From WHSW01 sp963777775 (GTDB taxonomy: Bacteria; Actinomycetota; Thermoleophilia; Solirubrobacterales; 70-9): a stretch of 64,000 bases of DNA. The DNA lies in assembly GCA_963777775.1 (NCBI GenBank), contig CAVZRL010000005.1, forward strand, positions 186,001 through 250,000. Direction: 5' to 3'. Positions 36,490 through 44,583 of this stretch are shown in pieces. Both the position numbers and the translations under genes were made by a program. Numbering within the stretch: position 1 is the first letter of the stretch; each line of letters starts with the position of its first letter. The notes below the pieces were generated by a model. The model worked only from the letters and a program-made list of their open reading frames with translations. It was not told the origin of the DNA and did no database searches.

Positions 36490-37838
36490 AGTTCGATCCT
36501 GCGGCGCGCGATCGCGATCGGGATCAGCGCCGCGAGGGCGAACCCGGCGGCGATCAGGAACGAGGCGCTGAAGGCGTGGGTGGCGGCGCGGTCAACCTCG
36601 TCCTCGATCGTCGCTCGGAGCGAGATCGTCTCCGCACGCTCGGCTGGCTCGGACGGCAAGGGGTCGAACGCCGGGCCGATCACCGGCACCTTGTCGCCCT
36701 CCTCGCTGATCCGCGCCGCGATCCGGTCGGCGATCTCGAGCTTGTCCTGTGGCCGGAGTCGGGCGTCGAGCAGCGCGGCGGTGCCGGCCTGCTCGGCGTG
36801 CTCGCGCTCCTCCTCGAGATCGCCGGTGAAGACCGGAGTGAGCACGAGCAAGCCGGCGACGACTCCGGCGTGCCGGGCCGCGATCGTCCAACCCCCGTGG
36901 ATCGCCTGCGACGGGCGGCCGGCGAGCGCGGCCTCGGTCAGCGCCGAGAGCGTGAGGGCCAGTCCGACCCCGACCAGAGCCTGGGGCGGGAAGGTGAGCG
37001 CGACCGAGGCCTTCGGCAGCAGCGCGAGGCCCGTGAGCCCGCCCGCGATCAGGATCACCCCCGCGGCGGCGCGGGCTTCGACCTCCGGCACCCGCCGTCC
37101 CAGCGGGGTGGCAGCGAGGGCGCAGATCGGCAGCACGGTGACCGCCGCGGCGGCGGCGATCGGGGTCAGCCGCCAGCCCTCGATCAGGAGCAGGACGACC
37201 AGGAAGAGCGCCGCGGCGAGCGCGGCGGAGACCAGGCCCAGCGCCGTGCAGGCCGCGACATGCGGACGGCCGGGCGCAACGGTCGCAAGGCCACTCGCCC
37301 GCTCGGCGCGGGCGATCCCGAGCAACGGCACTACTACCGCGGCCGCCGCAGGGATCTGAAACAGGAAGATCGCTTGCCACGAGATCAGCTCGGTGAGCAG
37401 CCCTCCGAGCCCGGGCCCGAGCGCGGCGCCGGCGGCGCCGGCGGCGGCCCAGGCGCGCGCCGCGGCGCGCTCGGACCCGTAGACGGCGGGCATCAGCTCG
37501 AGCGAGGCACAGACGGCCGCGGCCCCGCCCACCGCCTGCAGGCAACGGGCTCCGATCAGGACCTCGATGCTCGGCGCCACCCCGCAGGCGAGGCTCGCCA
37601 CCGCGAACACGACCAGTCCGGCGACCGTCAACCGCGCCGGCCCCGCGACGCCGGCCAGGTGCGCTGCGGGAACCGCCGCCGCCGCGAGCACCAGGTTGAA
37701 GGCGATCAGGACCCAGACGACGGCTGAAACGGAGACGTCGAGCTCGCGGTAGATCTCGGGCAGCGCCAGGACGACGACCGAGGAGTCCGCGAGCACCAGC
37801 CCGACTCCGAGCGCGAGCGCTGCCCGCGCCCCGGGCAT
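36486..37838 (-). CDS. Major facilitator superfamily transporter (drug-efflux-like)
   Basis: A 450-aa protein with about 12-14 transmembrane helices. The N-terminal stretch LVLADSSVVVLALPEIYREL resembles motif D1 of the 14-helix DHA2 drug:H+ antiporters (LDxTVVNVALP). ALGPGLGGLL is the antiporter motif C. A polar, charged segment of about 80 residues (360-430) separates the last helices, larger than usual. Substrate unknown. Confidence 0.85.
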   Translation of the reverse strand: MPGARAALALGVGLVLADSSVVVLALPEIYRELDVSVSAVVWVLIAFNLVLAAAAVPAAHLAGVAGPARLTVAGLVVFAVASLACGVAPSIEVLIGARCLQAVGGAAAVCASLELMPAVYGSERAAARAWAAAGAAGAALGPGLGGLLTELISWQAIFLFQIPAAAAVVVPLLGIARAERASGLATVAPGRPHVAACTALGLVSAALAAALFLVVLLLIEGWRLTPIAAAAAVTVLPICALAATPLGRRVPEVEARAAAGVILIAGGLTGLALLPKASVALTFPPQALVGVGLALTLSALTEAALAGRPSQAIHGGWTIAARHAGVVAGLLVLTPVFTGDLEEEREHAEQAGTAALLDARLRPQDKLEIADRIAARISEEGDKVPVIGPAFDPLPSEPAERAETISLRATIEDEVDRAATHAFSASFLIAAGFALAALIPIAIARRRIEL

Positions 37839-37855
37839 CGGTTCGCGCTCGGCCG

Positions 37856-38416
37856 TCAGATCCCCAGGTCCTCCGCGTAGCCGTCCCGATACTCCTCGCG
37901 CTTCGCCAAGACCTGCTCGACGTACGCGCGGGTCTCCGGGAAGCGGATGTCCTCGAGCTCGAGTCCAGCCCCGCCCCAGTCCTCGACGTTGCCACTGCCC
38001 GCGTTGTAGGCGGCCAGGGCTGCGACCAGGTTGCCGTCGTAGGTGTCGAGCAGGTCGCGGAGGTGGTAGCTGCCGTAGCTGATGTTGATCTGGGCGCTGT
38101 CGAGGTCGCTGACTACGAACTCCGTCCCGCCGCTCTGCTCGGCGATCGCCCTCGCCGTCTCGGGCGTCACCTGCATCAGGCCCCGGGCGCCCGCGTGCGA
38201 CTGCTGCTCGTCGCGAAACCTCGACTCGGCGTAGATCACGGCAGCGATCAGGGCCGGGTCGAGGTCCTTCTCGGCGGCCTGCTGACGGATGATGTCGTCG
38301 TGGCGCAGCGGCAGCGTCACCTCGCGGATCGCCTCCTCGACGTCGACCAGCCTGCCGACCGCCAGCGCTGCCAGCAGTCCGAGGCCCGCAATGACCAGCA
38401 AGCGCGGCCTGCTCAC
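37856..38416 (-). CDS. Lytic transglycosylase (SLT domain)
   Basis: A 186-aa murein-cleaving enzyme. A hydrophobic N-terminal segment (residues 4-22) anchors or exports it. The SLT domain has the catalytic glutamate in YAESRF (about residue 64), followed by GARGLMQVTP (about 77-86), NISYGSYHL, and AALAAYNAGSGNV (about 131-143). It should remodel peptidoglycan outside the membrane. GTG 38416 overlaps the coaE stop by 4 bp. Confidence 0.92.
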   Translation of the reverse strand: MSRPRLLVIAGLGLLAALAVGRLVDVEEAIREVTLPLRHDDIIRQQAAEKDLDPALIAAVIYAESRFRDEQQSHAGARGLMQVTPETARAIAEQSGGTEFVVSDLDSAQINISYGSYHLRDLLDTYDGNLVAALAAYNAGSGNVEDWGGAGLELEDIRFPETRAYVEQVLAKREEYRDGYAEDLGI

Positions 38417-39012
38417 GACGCTTTCCCGCTCCCGCCGAGGCGCGCCAACAGATCGGAGAGCGCGCGCTCGAGGTCGGCGACCGTACCGTCGTTGTTGACC
38501 ACGAACGTCGCCCGCGCGGCCTTCTCGTCCTGGCTCAGCTGGCGCCCGGCGCGGCTCTCGAGGTCGGTGATCTCCCTCGCCCGGGCGCGCTCGGCCCGAT
38601 TGCGATCGGCGGCGACGACGCAGATCGTCGCGTCGAAGACCGCGTCCATCTCGGTCTCGAACAGGAGCGGGACCTCGACCACCGCTGCAGGTATGTTCGT
38701 CGCCAGGCTCGCCCGCCAGGCGGCGATCCGATCGGCCACCAACGGATGCAGGGCCCGCTCGAGCCAGTCGAGCTCCTCGGGACGCTCGAAGACGATCGCT
38801 CCGACCCGGGTCCGATCGATCTCTCCCGCGCTCGTCACCTCCGTGCCCCAGCGGGCGACGAGCATCTCGGCCACCCGCTGCGAGGCGAGCAGGTCGTGGA
38901 CGACAGCGTCAGCGGAGAGGGTTGCCGCTCCGAGCCGGCCAAGTGCGGCGAGCGCCTCGGACTTGCCGGCGCCGATCGCGCCGGTCAGGCCGATGAAGGG
39001 CGCGGCGGGCAC
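38413..39012 (-). CDS. coaE: Dephospho-CoA kinase
   Basis: A 199-aa P-loop kinase for the last step of coenzyme A synthesis. Walker A is GLTGAIGAGKSEA (residues 8-20), followed by LSADAVVHDLL (the substrate-binding Asp) near 32, VPLLFET near 107 and the lid VVAADRNRAERARAR. Length is normal. It starts at GTG 39012, 9 bp after rpsA, a common neighbour of coaE in actinobacteria. With panB and panC the window covers both ends of CoA synthesis. Confidence 0.95.
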   Translation of the reverse strand: MPAAPFIGLTGAIGAGKSEALAALGRLGAATLSADAVVHDLLASQRVAEMLVARWGTEVTSAGEIDRTRVGAIVFERPEELDWLERALHPLVADRIAAWRASLATNIPAAVVEVPLLFETEMDAVFDATICVVAADRNRAERARAREITDLESRAGRQLSQDEKAARATFVVNNDGTVADLERALSDLLARLGGSGKAS

Positions 39013-39021
39013 CGCGCCGCG

Positions 39022-40422
39022 TCAGGTCGCTTCCGGCTGCTCGTCGGCTTCGTCGCTCACCGAAGCCTCGCCCGCGTCGGCGTCCGACCCCTCGGTCGGC
39101 CCCTCGGGCACCTCAGCCTGGTCGGCCGGCGCCTCGTCGGCGGACTCGGCGAAGACCTCCTCGGAGAGGTCGAGCTCGGGCACCTCGCCGTCGGGATCGG
39201 TGGCCGGCTGGGCGTCGGGCTGCAACTCGGGCGGGATCAGATCGCGAAGCGGAAGGTTGTCATTGCGCTGCGCGCGCTTGACGCTGAGCGAGATCCGCCG
39301 GCGCTCCTCGTCGATCTCCAGGATCCGGACCCAGACCTCCTGGCCGGGCTGGACCACCTCGCCGGGGGTCTCCACGTGGTGCTCGGCGAGCTCGGAGATG
39401 TGGACCAGCCCCTCGACACCCGGGACGATCTCGATGAAGGCACCGAAGGCGACGACCTTGGTCACCTTGCCTTCCAGGATGTCATTCGGCTTGTACTCGT
39501 TGAGCACCGTCTGCCACGGGTCCTCCTGGGTCTGCTTGAGGCCGAGCGAGATCCGCTGGCGGTCGCGGTCGATGTCGAGCACCTTGACCCTCACGGTCTC
39601 CCCGATCGAGAGCACCTCGGAGGGATGGTTGACGTGGCTCCACGAGAGCTCGGAGATGTGGATCAGGCCGTCGATCCCCTCGAGGTCGACGAAAGCGCCG
39701 AAGTCGACGATGTTCGAGATCTTGCCCTCGACCACCATCCCCGGCTGCAGGCGCCCGAGGATCTGCTCGCGGACCTCCTTGCGCTCCTCCTCGAGCACCG
39801 CGCGGCGCGAGAGCACGACGTTGTTGCGAGAGCGGTTGAGCTCGATCACCTTGCACTCGAGCGTCTCGCCCTTGAACTCGTCCAGGTTGTGGACCCGGCG
39901 GATGTCGACCAGCGACGCGGGCAGGAACCCGCGCACCCCGAGGTCGAGGATCAGGCCGCCCTTGACGACCTCGATCACTGTGCCGTCAACGGGCTCGCCG
40001 GACTCGGCTGCAGCCTCGATCTTGCGCCAGGCCTTCTCGAAGCGCGCTCGCTTCTTCGAGAGGACGAGGCGGCCTTCCTGATCCTCCTTGGTCAGCACCA
40101 GCGCATCGACCTGGTCGCCCAGCGAGACCTCCTCGGAGGGATCGACCGAACGGCGGATCGAGAGCTCGTTGGCCGGGATGACCCCCTCGGACTTGTAGCC
40201 GATGTCGACCAGGACCTCGTCCTTGTCGACCCGGACCACCGATCCCGAGACCACGTCCCCCTCCTCGAAGGGCTTGATCGTGGCGTCGTAGTTGGGGACC
40301 AGCCTCCCGTCGACCTCGATCAGGAGCTCGGACGAGCCGTTCGAGACCGGCGCCGGCTCGCCTGCCGGCGCCTCGACCGACGGCTCCTGGGCAGCGTCGG
40401 TGCTTGTCTCGACCGCGGACAC
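39022..40422 (-). CDS. rpsA: 30S ribosomal protein S1
   Basis: A 466-aa protein with four S1 (OB-fold) domains at about residues 52-122, 141-208, 225-295 and 312-382, the last two carrying the strongest RNA-binding motif (VDFGAFVDL, LIHISEL; VAFGAFIEI, LVHISEL). An acidic tail of about 65 residues rich in Glu, Asp and Ala follows. Four domains is the actinobacterial form. GTG 40422 gives a sensible polar N-terminus; the upstream gap to the divergent flavoprotein gene (40423-40532) contains a repeated CGCCCGCTCCGG motif and no obvious -10. Confidence 0.95.
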   Translation of the reverse strand: MSAVETSTDAAQEPSVEAPAGEPAPVSNGSSELLIEVDGRLVPNYDATIKPFEEGDVVSGSVVRVDKDEVLVDIGYKSEGVIPANELSIRRSVDPSEEVSLGDQVDALVLTKEDQEGRLVLSKKRARFEKAWRKIEAAAESGEPVDGTVIEVVKGGLILDLGVRGFLPASLVDIRRVHNLDEFKGETLECKVIELNRSRNNVVLSRRAVLEEERKEVREQILGRLQPGMVVEGKISNIVDFGAFVDLEGIDGLIHISELSWSHVNHPSEVLSIGETVRVKVLDIDRDRQRISLGLKQTQEDPWQTVLNEYKPNDILEGKVTKVVAFGAFIEIVPGVEGLVHISELAEHHVETPGEVVQPGQEVWVRILEIDEERRRISLSVKRAQRNDNLPLRDLIPPELQPDAQPATDPDGEVPELDLSEEVFAESADEAPADQAEVPEGPTEGSDADAGEASVSDEADEQPEAT

Positions 40423-40532
40423 GGCGGCAATGATGGCAAAACGCCGTCCAGACGTGGGCGCCCGCCCGCTCCGGTGCCCGGCGCCGCCCGCTCCGGAGCC
40501 GCCGCCGCCCGCCCGGTACGCTCGCCGTTCCG

Positions 40533-41753
40533 ATGCCTCGACGGGAGACCAAGCGCGGCGCCGAGCGGACCCCGCTCGACGACGAGTACGACGTTCTGGT
40601 CTGCGGTGCCAGCTTCGCCGGCCTCGCGGTCGCGCGCGAGCTGGCCGGATCGGGGGCGCGGACCTTGCTCCTCGACCGCTATCAGATCGGCGAGCGCCAG
40701 ACCTCGGCCTGCGCGACGCCGACCGGGTGGCTGCACGCGATGGGACTCGCCGGCTCGATCCGCCAGACGTTCGACACGCTGGTCGTCCATACGCCGCACA
40801 CCACTGCACGCTTCCGGCTCCCGTGGACGTTTGCGACCTTCGACTACCGCGAGCTGTGCAGGATGCTGTTCGAGCAGTGCGACGCGGAGTTCGAAACGGC
40901 AACCATTATGGGCCGGGCCACGTCCTCAGATAACGGCCGGGCCACGTCCTCAGCTTCGCTTCCGGGCGTGCCCGGGTCCGGTGGAGGCCGGCAAATCGCG
41001 GTGGAGACCGATCGGGGGGTGGTCTCGGCGCCGCTGGTGGTCGATGCGCTGGGATGGAGGAGGGTGCTCTGCGGCGCCGGCTACCAGCCGCCCGAGGCGC
41101 CGCTCTCGCGAGGCCTCGAGGTACACCCGCCGGGGTCGTCGGACGAGCTCGAGATCTGGATCGACCGCTCCTATGTCCCGGCCGGCTACGGCTGGAGCTT
41201 TCCGGCCCGCGACGAGGTACGGGTCGGGGTCGGCTCGTTCGAGCCCGGGTTTCATGTCCGCGAGCCGACCGTGAGGCTCGCCGGCGACCTCGAGCGCGAG
41301 CCGGTTCGCTACCAGGGCAACTGGATCCCCCACAAGCTGCGCTCGGCGACCGCCGACGGGGTGTTCTTCGTCGGCGACTCGGCCGGGCACTGCCTGCCGC
41401 TGACCGCGGAGGGGATCCGGACGGCGTTCTACTTCGGGATCGCATGCGGGCGCGAGCTGCGCCGGGCGATCGTGGGCCGCTCGAGCCCGGAGCGGGCGCT
41501 GCGCCGTTACCGCGCCTTCTCGGCCCGGCACGAGTGGCAGTTCAGGTGGATGCTGCGGGTCCAGAAGCTGGTCCCCCGGGTCCCACCCCGGGCGCTCGCC
41601 GCCTCGCTGCGTGCGATGGAGCAGGGCTCGTTCATCGACTGGTCGTTCGGCCACTACCTGCGGATTGCCGACCCCTCGTTCGCTGCGCTCAGCGAACGAT
41701 CAGGAACGTCCCGGCGAGCAGCAGGGCGACGCCGACCACTCGCTCGAGCGTGA
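40533..41753 (+). CDS. FAD-dependent oxidoreductase, geranylgeranyl-reductase-like
   Basis: A 406-aa flavoprotein of the GGR/PHBH superfamily. The FAD motif is VCGASFAGLAVARELAGSG (residues 23-41), the second FAD motif is FFVGDSAGHCLPLTAEGI (about 273-290). Such enzymes saturate isoprenoid chains of lipids or quinones or hydroxylate aromatics; the substrate is open. Residues about 127-149 (GRATSS repeated twice, then ASLPGVPG) are an insertion encoded by a palindromic repeat. The last 22 residues are basic and their codons overlap the convergent DMT gene by 65 bp. Confidence 0.82.
   Translation: MPRRETKRGAERTPLDDEYDVLVCGASFAGLAVARELAGSGARTLLLDRYQIGERQTSACATPTGWLHAMGLAGSIRQTFDTLVVHTPHTTARFRLPWTFATFDYRELCRMLFEQCDAEFETATIMGRATSSDNGRATSSASLPGVPGSGGGRQIAVETDRGVVSAPLVVDALGWRRVLCGAGYQPPEAPLSRGLEVHPPGSSDELEIWIDRSYVPAGYGWSFPARDEVRVGVGSFEPGFHVREPTVRLAGDLEREPVRYQGNWIPHKLRSATADGVFFVGDSAGHCLPLTAEGIRTAFYFGIACGRELRRAIVGRSSPERALRRYRAFSARHEWQFRWMLRVQKLVPRVPPRALAASLRAMEQGSFIDWSFGHYLRIADPSFAALSERSGTSRRAAGRRRPLARA
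40911..40975 (+). repeat. Palindromic element, copy 1 (in flavoprotein gene), with duplicated arm
   Basis: The hairpin spans 40937-40975: outer arm CCGGG/CCCGG, inner CACG/CGTG, and the conserved centre TCCTC-A-GCTTCGC-T, where the flanking A and T can pair. The 19-nt left part is duplicated exactly, at 40911-40929 and 40935-40953 (24-nt period, eight codons). The element is read in frame as ATSSASLPGV. Related copies lie at 53280-53318, 62013-62050 and, weaker, 53128-53174. Confidence 0.7.
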
Positions 41754-42126
41754 TCGGGGTCTGCTCGAGCCCGAGCACGCCGAGCCGATCAAGGACGATC
41801 GAGGTCGTGAGCTGGCCCGTGATCGTCGCGGCGGCGACGCCGCCGGCCCCGATCGAGCTCACGGTTACCAGCGCCGTGAACACGTATGCGGCGCCGAGCG
41901 CCCCGCCGAGCAGGTAGTACCAGGGCACGTCGGCCGCCCCGGCGACACCCTCCGCCTGACCACTGAGGACGACGATCGCGGCGAGCAGCAGCGTCCCGAC
42001 CCCGAACGAGATCAGCGCCGCCGCGAGGCTCCCGGTCGCGCGTCCAAGGCCGGCGTTGATCGCCGGCTGAAGCGCGATCAGGCCGCCGACGCAGGCCATC
42101 ACGAACACTGCCAGGCCGCGATCCAC
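41689..42126 (-). CDS. DMT-family (YdcZ/DUF606-type) membrane protein
   Basis: A 145-aa protein with five hydrophobic segments, the half-size unit of the drug/metabolite transporter superfamily (GGLIALQPAINAGLGRATG at the start and TGQLTTSIVLDRLG near 105 are characteristic). It probably functions as a dimer exporting a small metabolite. GTG 42126 follows a TAGGCT box. The 3' end overlaps the convergent flavoprotein gene by 65 bp, the largest overlap in the window. Confidence 0.88.
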   Translation of the reverse strand: MDRGLAVFVMACVGGLIALQPAINAGLGRATGSLAAALISFGVGTLLLAAIVVLSGQAEGVAGAADVPWYYLLGGALGAAYVFTALVTVSSIGAGGVAAATITGQLTTSIVLDRLGVLGLEQTPITLERVVGVALLLAGTFLIVR

Positions 42127-42134
42127 GGCGCCCC

Positions 42135-42140
42135 AGCCTA
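42135..42140 (-). promoter_or_regulatory. -10 box (TAGGCT), leaderless start of DMT gene
   Basis: TAGGCT ends 8 nt before the GTG at 42126. The remaining 91 bp to the divergent sigma gene include TTGCGC (42191-42196), a candidate -35 for that gene with no good -10. Confidence 0.4.
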
Positions 42141-42231
42141 CTGCGCGTGATCCCGGTCGCCGCGGCGTGTTGTTGAGGTACGGGCCGTCCTTGCGCGTCG
42201 GACGGTCAGCCGCTAACAGTTCCTGGAGCGA

Positions 42232-43599
42232 ATGACGAGAGGATCGAGACTGCAGCCGCTCGCCAGGGCGGTCCTGCGGACCCAGTCGGACGAGCGACTA
42301 GTCGCCCTCTCGCGGGAGGGTCGCGACGCGGCGTTCGAGGAGATCGTGCGCCGGTACCGACCCGGGCTCGTCGCCTTCGCCGCCGCCTACGCACCCCCCG
42401 ATCGTGCCGAGGACGTGGTCCAGGAGAGCCTCGTCAGCTCATGGGACGCGCTTCGCCGCTCGACCGAGGAGATTCGCTTGAAGCCCTGGCTCTACACGAT
42501 CGTCCGCAACCGTGCGCTCAACGCTCGCCGTGACGCCCGCCCGCACGGGCCGCTCACCGACGACCTCGACGGCGTCCGCCAGCCGGACGAGGTCGCGCTC
42601 AGCAACGAGGAGCTCGCTCGGGTGGTCTCAGCCGTCAACGCGCTGCCCGACGCACAGCGCGAAGCGCTCGTCCGAAGCGCAATCGAGGGCCATACCCATG
42701 AGCAGATCGCAGCCGCTCTCGGCTCCAGCCCAGGCGCCGTGCGTCAGCTCATCTACCGTGGCCGGCTCGCCGTCCGCGGCGGGGTCGGGCTGGTGATCCC
42801 GCTGCCCCTGGTGCGCGCCCTCGCCGACAGCGGCGCCGGGGAGGCGGCAGCCGCGGCCGTCGCCGGAGGCGCGGCCGCCGCCGGCGCGGGCGGCGCCTCG
42901 GGCTTGACCAAGGCAACGGTGGTTGCCGTGGTCGGCACGATCGCGATCGGCTCCGGGGCGGCGATCAAGCGCTCGGCGGATCAGCGAGGCGAGGCCGCAC
43001 CGAGTGCGCAGTCGAGCGGCGCGCAGCCCGCCGATTCGCCCTCCGGGGCCGGACGCGGCGACGAACACACCAGCCCACAAAGCTCGAGCGGCGAATCCCC
43101 CGACGGCGGACACGGGGGCGGCAGCGGCGGAGACGAAGGCGGAGAGGATCGCGGCCAGGACGACGACCGCGACGGGCCCGACCGCGACGACCGCGAGGAC
43201 GACCACTCGGCCCCCGGTCGCGGCGGCGACGACGAAGACGATGGCGACGATCAGGACGTCGACGACCACGGCGGGAGCTCCGGCCCGGACGACGATTCCC
43301 CCAGCTCCGGAACCGGTCACGGCCCGAGCGGCGACGATCCGCCGGCCGCCGACGAGGACACGGGCGGGCACTCCGGAGGGTCCGGGGGCTCGGGATCGTC
43401 GGGCAGCTCGGGGTCTGGCGGCTCGGGCCCAGGCGAGGACGGCTCGGACGACGATTCCGAGGTCGAGCCGCCGGACGACTCCGGGCCATCGGGCGAGTCC
43501 GGTTCGGGCGAATCCGGTTCAGGCAGCTCGGGGTCGGGCAGCTCGGGGTCGGGCGGCGGGGCCGATCACGACCTCGACGATCAGCCCACCGACGACTAG
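42232..43599 (+). CDS. ECF sigma factor fused to a transmembrane segment and long acidic Ser/Gly/Asp tail
   Basis: A 455-aa protein. Residues 20-100 form sigma region 2 (YRPGLVAFAAAYAPPDRAED, VVQESLVSSWDAL) and about 130-182 region 4 (LPDAQREALVRSAIEGHTHEQIA, split by the turn, ending YRGRLAV). A Gly/Ala segment leads to one predicted transmembrane helix (about 224-243). The remaining 210 residues are Asp/Ser/Gly low complexity and should lie outside the cell. The tether would hold the sigma factor at the membrane until proteolysis or a signal releases it. Its TAG stop shares CTAG with the convergent kinase gene. No separate anti-sigma gene is present. Confidence 0.85.
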   Translation: MTRGSRLQPLARAVLRTQSDERLVALSREGRDAAFEEIVRRYRPGLVAFAAAYAPPDRAEDVVQESLVSSWDALRRSTEEIRLKPWLYTIVRNRALNARRDARPHGPLTDDLDGVRQPDEVALSNEELARVVSAVNALPDAQREALVRSAIEGHTHEQIAAALGSSPGAVRQLIYRGRLAVRGGVGLVIPLPLVRALADSGAGEAAAAAVAGGAAAAGAGGASGLTKATVVAVVGTIAIGSGAAIKRSADQRGEAAPSAQSSGAQPADSPSGAGRGDEHTSPQSSSGESPDGGHGGGSGGDEGGEDRGQDDDRDGPDRDDREDDHSAPGRGGDDEDDGDDQDVDDHGGSSGPDDDSPSSGTGHGPSGDDPPAADEDTGGHSGGSGGSGSSGSSGSGGSGPGEDGSDDDSEVEPPDDSGPSGESGSGESGSGSSGSGSSGSGGGADHDLDDQPTDD

Positions 43600-44504
43600 G
43601 GCCCGCGCCAGCGCGGCTTCAGTCCCGAGAGCCTCGGCTTTGCCTGCGCCTTGAGCACCGGCTCCAGCGCCTCGCTCAACTCGGCCGCGAGCGGGCGGTG
43701 CTCGGGGACCGGGTCCATGCAGGCGAGCACGGGCTCGGCGATCGAGGCCGGCAGCACGGTCGGGTCCGGCGCAGACGTGAGCTGCGGCCAGCGCGCGGCA
43801 GGGTCGTCGCTGTTCGGGTCTCCGGCGGGAAACGCCCGGCTCCCGGTCGCGGCCCGGTAGAGGGTCGCCCCGAGGCCCCACATATCCGCCGGCGGACCAA
43901 CCCCGCCGCGGCGTCCGGGCTCGCATTGCTCTGGGGCCATATAGGTGTCGGTCCCGACCGGGCGGTCGAGGGCTCGCGCTTGCTCGAGCGATTCGGCGAC
44001 GCTGAGGTCGATCAGGCGCGGCGGCCCCGACATGATCGTGTTCGCCGGCTTCAGGTCGAGGTGCACGACGCCTTCCTGCGCCATGTAGTGCAACGCGGAG
44101 CAGAGCTGGAGGGCGAGCGGGATCAGCTGCTCCGGCTGCAGCGGTCCATGCCGGCGGATCAGGCTCGAGAGCCGAGGGCCCTCGAGGTGCTCGAGCAGCA
44201 GGTGCGGTCGGGGCCCCTCGAGCACGGCATCGAAGCTGCGCAGGATCACCGGATGGTCGAGGCGATCCAGCATCCGGGCCTCGGCCCCGAGCCCGGTGAG
44301 CGTCTGCTCGTCGGCGACCAGGTGCGGGCGGACAAGCTTCGCGACGACGATCGCGTGCATGCGGTCGTCGAAGGCGAGGTATGCCTCGTAGCGGTGCCCG
44401 CCACCGAGGCGGGCGAGCGCGCGACGGCCGGGGGCGAACTCCTCGCCCTCGGCCAGGCGCCAGCGGCGCTCGGTCTCGCTCTCGGCGGTCAACGGTGCAG
44501 GCAA
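43596..44504 (-). CDS. Serine/threonine protein kinase, soluble
   Basis: A 302-aa single kinase domain without a transmembrane or sensor segment. The beta-3 lysine is in VVAKLVRP, the alpha-C glutamate in AEARML, the catalytic loop is HLDLKPANTI (HLD for HRD), the metal motif is IDLSVA (DLS for DFG), and MAPEQ ends the activation segment. All catalytic residues remain, so it is probably active. TTG 44504 follows GGGGA; TTG 44492 is an alternative. It converges on the membrane-tethered sigma factor and may regulate it, which is inferred from position only. Confidence 0.83.
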   Translation of the reverse strand: MPAPLTAESETERRWRLAEGEEFAPGRRALARLGGGHRYEAYLAFDDRMHAIVVAKLVRPHLVADEQTLTGLGAEARMLDRLDHPVILRSFDAVLEGPRPHLLLEHLEGPRLSSLIRRHGPLQPEQLIPLALQLCSALHYMAQEGVVHLDLKPANTIMSGPPRLIDLSVAESLEQARALDRPVGTDTYMAPEQCEPGRRGGVGPPADMWGLGATLYRAATGSRAFPAGDPNSDDPAARWPQLTSAPDPTVLPASIAEPVLACMDPVPEHRPLAAELSEALEPVLKAQAKPRLSGLKPRWRGP

Positions 44505-44534
44505 GGATCCCCGATCTCGGCGTCGGCGCGCGAA

Positions 44535-44567
44535 GCGGGCGGGGCCGACGCGCGTGGCCCCGCCCGC
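44535..44567 (-). terminator. Perfect 12-bp inverted repeat, terminator or attenuator
   Basis: GCGGGCGGGGCC and GGCCCCGCCCGC flank a 9-nt loop in the 79-bp gap between the acidic secreted-protein gene and the kinase gene, both leftward. It is the longest perfect hairpin in the window. Without a T-run it could end the first transcript or modulate read-through into the kinase gene. Confidence 0.5.
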
Positions 44568-44583
44568 ATGATCGGCGCGCGGG

